DNA from: Ceratodon purpureus
Lineage: Eukaryota; Streptophyta; Bryopsida; Pseudoditrichales; Ditrichaceae
Length of the DNA stretch: 64,000 nucleotides
Direction of reading: 5' to 3'
NCBI GenBank assembly: GCA_014871385.1
Contig: CM026421.1
Coordinates: 22,248,865 to 22,312,864, forward strand
Shown: piece after piece, positions 63,616-64,000 of the stretch
How positions within the stretch are numbered: position 1 is the first letter of the stretch
How the letters are laid out: the number at the start of each line of letters is the position of its first letter
Program-made: the position numbers and the translations under genes
The notes under the pieces: generated by a model
What the model was told of the DNA's origin: nothing
Databases searched by the model: none
What the model saw: the letters and a program-made list of their open reading frames with translations, nothing else

Positions 63616-64000
63616 GCATGGGACTTGGAAGGACTTGGAGGAATTGCTCTGTAGTTTGGCAAGGGCAGTATCAAGAAGAGAACAAGAGCATTATTTTGGA
63701 GATTGTAGCAAATCAAAGTTTATGGATTTGGCATGGATATTTTGGATTGCTAGGTGGCAATAATGACATCAATGTGTTAGAAAGATCTCTGTTGATATCC
63801 GAGTTGTTGCAGAGGCCCAACCAATACATTACATTTGAGGTGAATGGGAATATCTACCCGCAGTATTACTTACTGACTGAGAACATCTATCCGCGGTGGT
63901 CTTGTTTTGTTCAATCCATTCATGAGCCACTAGGTGAGATGAAGGACCACTTTGCCAAGTGTCAAGTCGGTGCATGGAAGGATGTGAAGAAGGCATTTGG
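63602..64000 (+). pseudogene. PIF/Harbinger-type transposase (DDE nuclease) fragment, frameshifted, runs off the window
   Basis: One frame reads SLDCMHGTWKDLEELLCS to about 63655. After a one-base shift the next frame reads WQGQYQEENKSIILEIVANQ, then WIWHGYFGLLGGNNDINVLE, VNGNIYPQYYLLTENIYPRW and WKDVKKAFG. This is the plant Harbinger (PF04827-like) nuclease order. The first Asp (LDC) and second Asp (NNDINV) are present. The third catalytic acid, normally Glu in the DVERAFG block, is Lys here. The frameshift, the lost Glu and the repeat array at its start all indicate a dead copy. The part upstream of the first Asp is replaced by the tandem array. Confidence 0.85.

Noticed and set aside
63415-63620. 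CRISPR-like array of 22-bp repeats
   Set aside because: The units are head-to-tail without spacers, in a plant nuclear context, and match the adjoining transposase gene.

Overview
This is nuclear DNA of a land plant or close streptophyte relative. It carries spliced genes for a plant-type alpha-tubulin, cytosolic ribosomal protein S3, a plastid-type TrpD-like protein and an MRL1-type pentatricopeptide repeat protein. Introns are short to moderate (roughly 50-500 bp), and gene islands sit in AT-rich, transposon-filled DNA. A non-seed plant (bryophyte-like) is my guess; I cannot fix the species. All exon limits come from reading GT-AG junctions and checking that phases add up; there is no transcript evidence.

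Region 1 (1-22.9 kb) is dominated by what looks like one very large Mutator-like element (MULE), 4296-22852. It has diverged inverted termini of about 280 bp and is flanked by a perfect 9-bp direct repeat, GATACTAGA (4287-4295 and 22853-22861). It carries a SWIM-finger MULE transposase gene on the plus strand, with SUMO-interacting-motif-like peptides in its N terminus. On the minus strand it carries two diverged paralogues of a large gene combining a C2HC finger with a ULP1/C48 (SUMO-protease-like) domain. The downstream paralogue is open throughout its recognised exons; the other has one in-frame TAA. A 1.6-kb T-rich tract separates the paralogues.

Region 2 (23-34 kb) is a host gene island: RPS3 (minus, with a telo-box upstream) and a ten-exon anthranilate phosphoribosyltransferase-like gene (minus).

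Region 3 (34-48 kb) has no intact gene. It holds a TA-flanked inverted-repeat element, a decayed Tnp2/CACTA-like transposase, an exon-like GC-rich fragment, a large fold-back structure with minisatellites in opposite orientation, a decayed transposase-like gene of the DUF7869 type, and a Tourist/Harbinger-like MITE with TAA duplications.

Region 4 (48-64 kb) holds the 17-exon MRL1-type gene, the two-exon alpha-tubulin gene and, at the right edge, a broken Harbinger-type transposase. A 22-bp tandem array abuts that transposase exactly at its first catalytic-Asp motif.

A family of TTAA-flanked elements with CCCCTAAAG termini (piggyBac-like ends) occurs four times with both ends (894-1754, 23007-23936, 55937-56329, 59069-59929), plus one diverged right end at the left edge of the window. 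Two copies 58 kb apart have the same length (861 bp) and are nearly identical.
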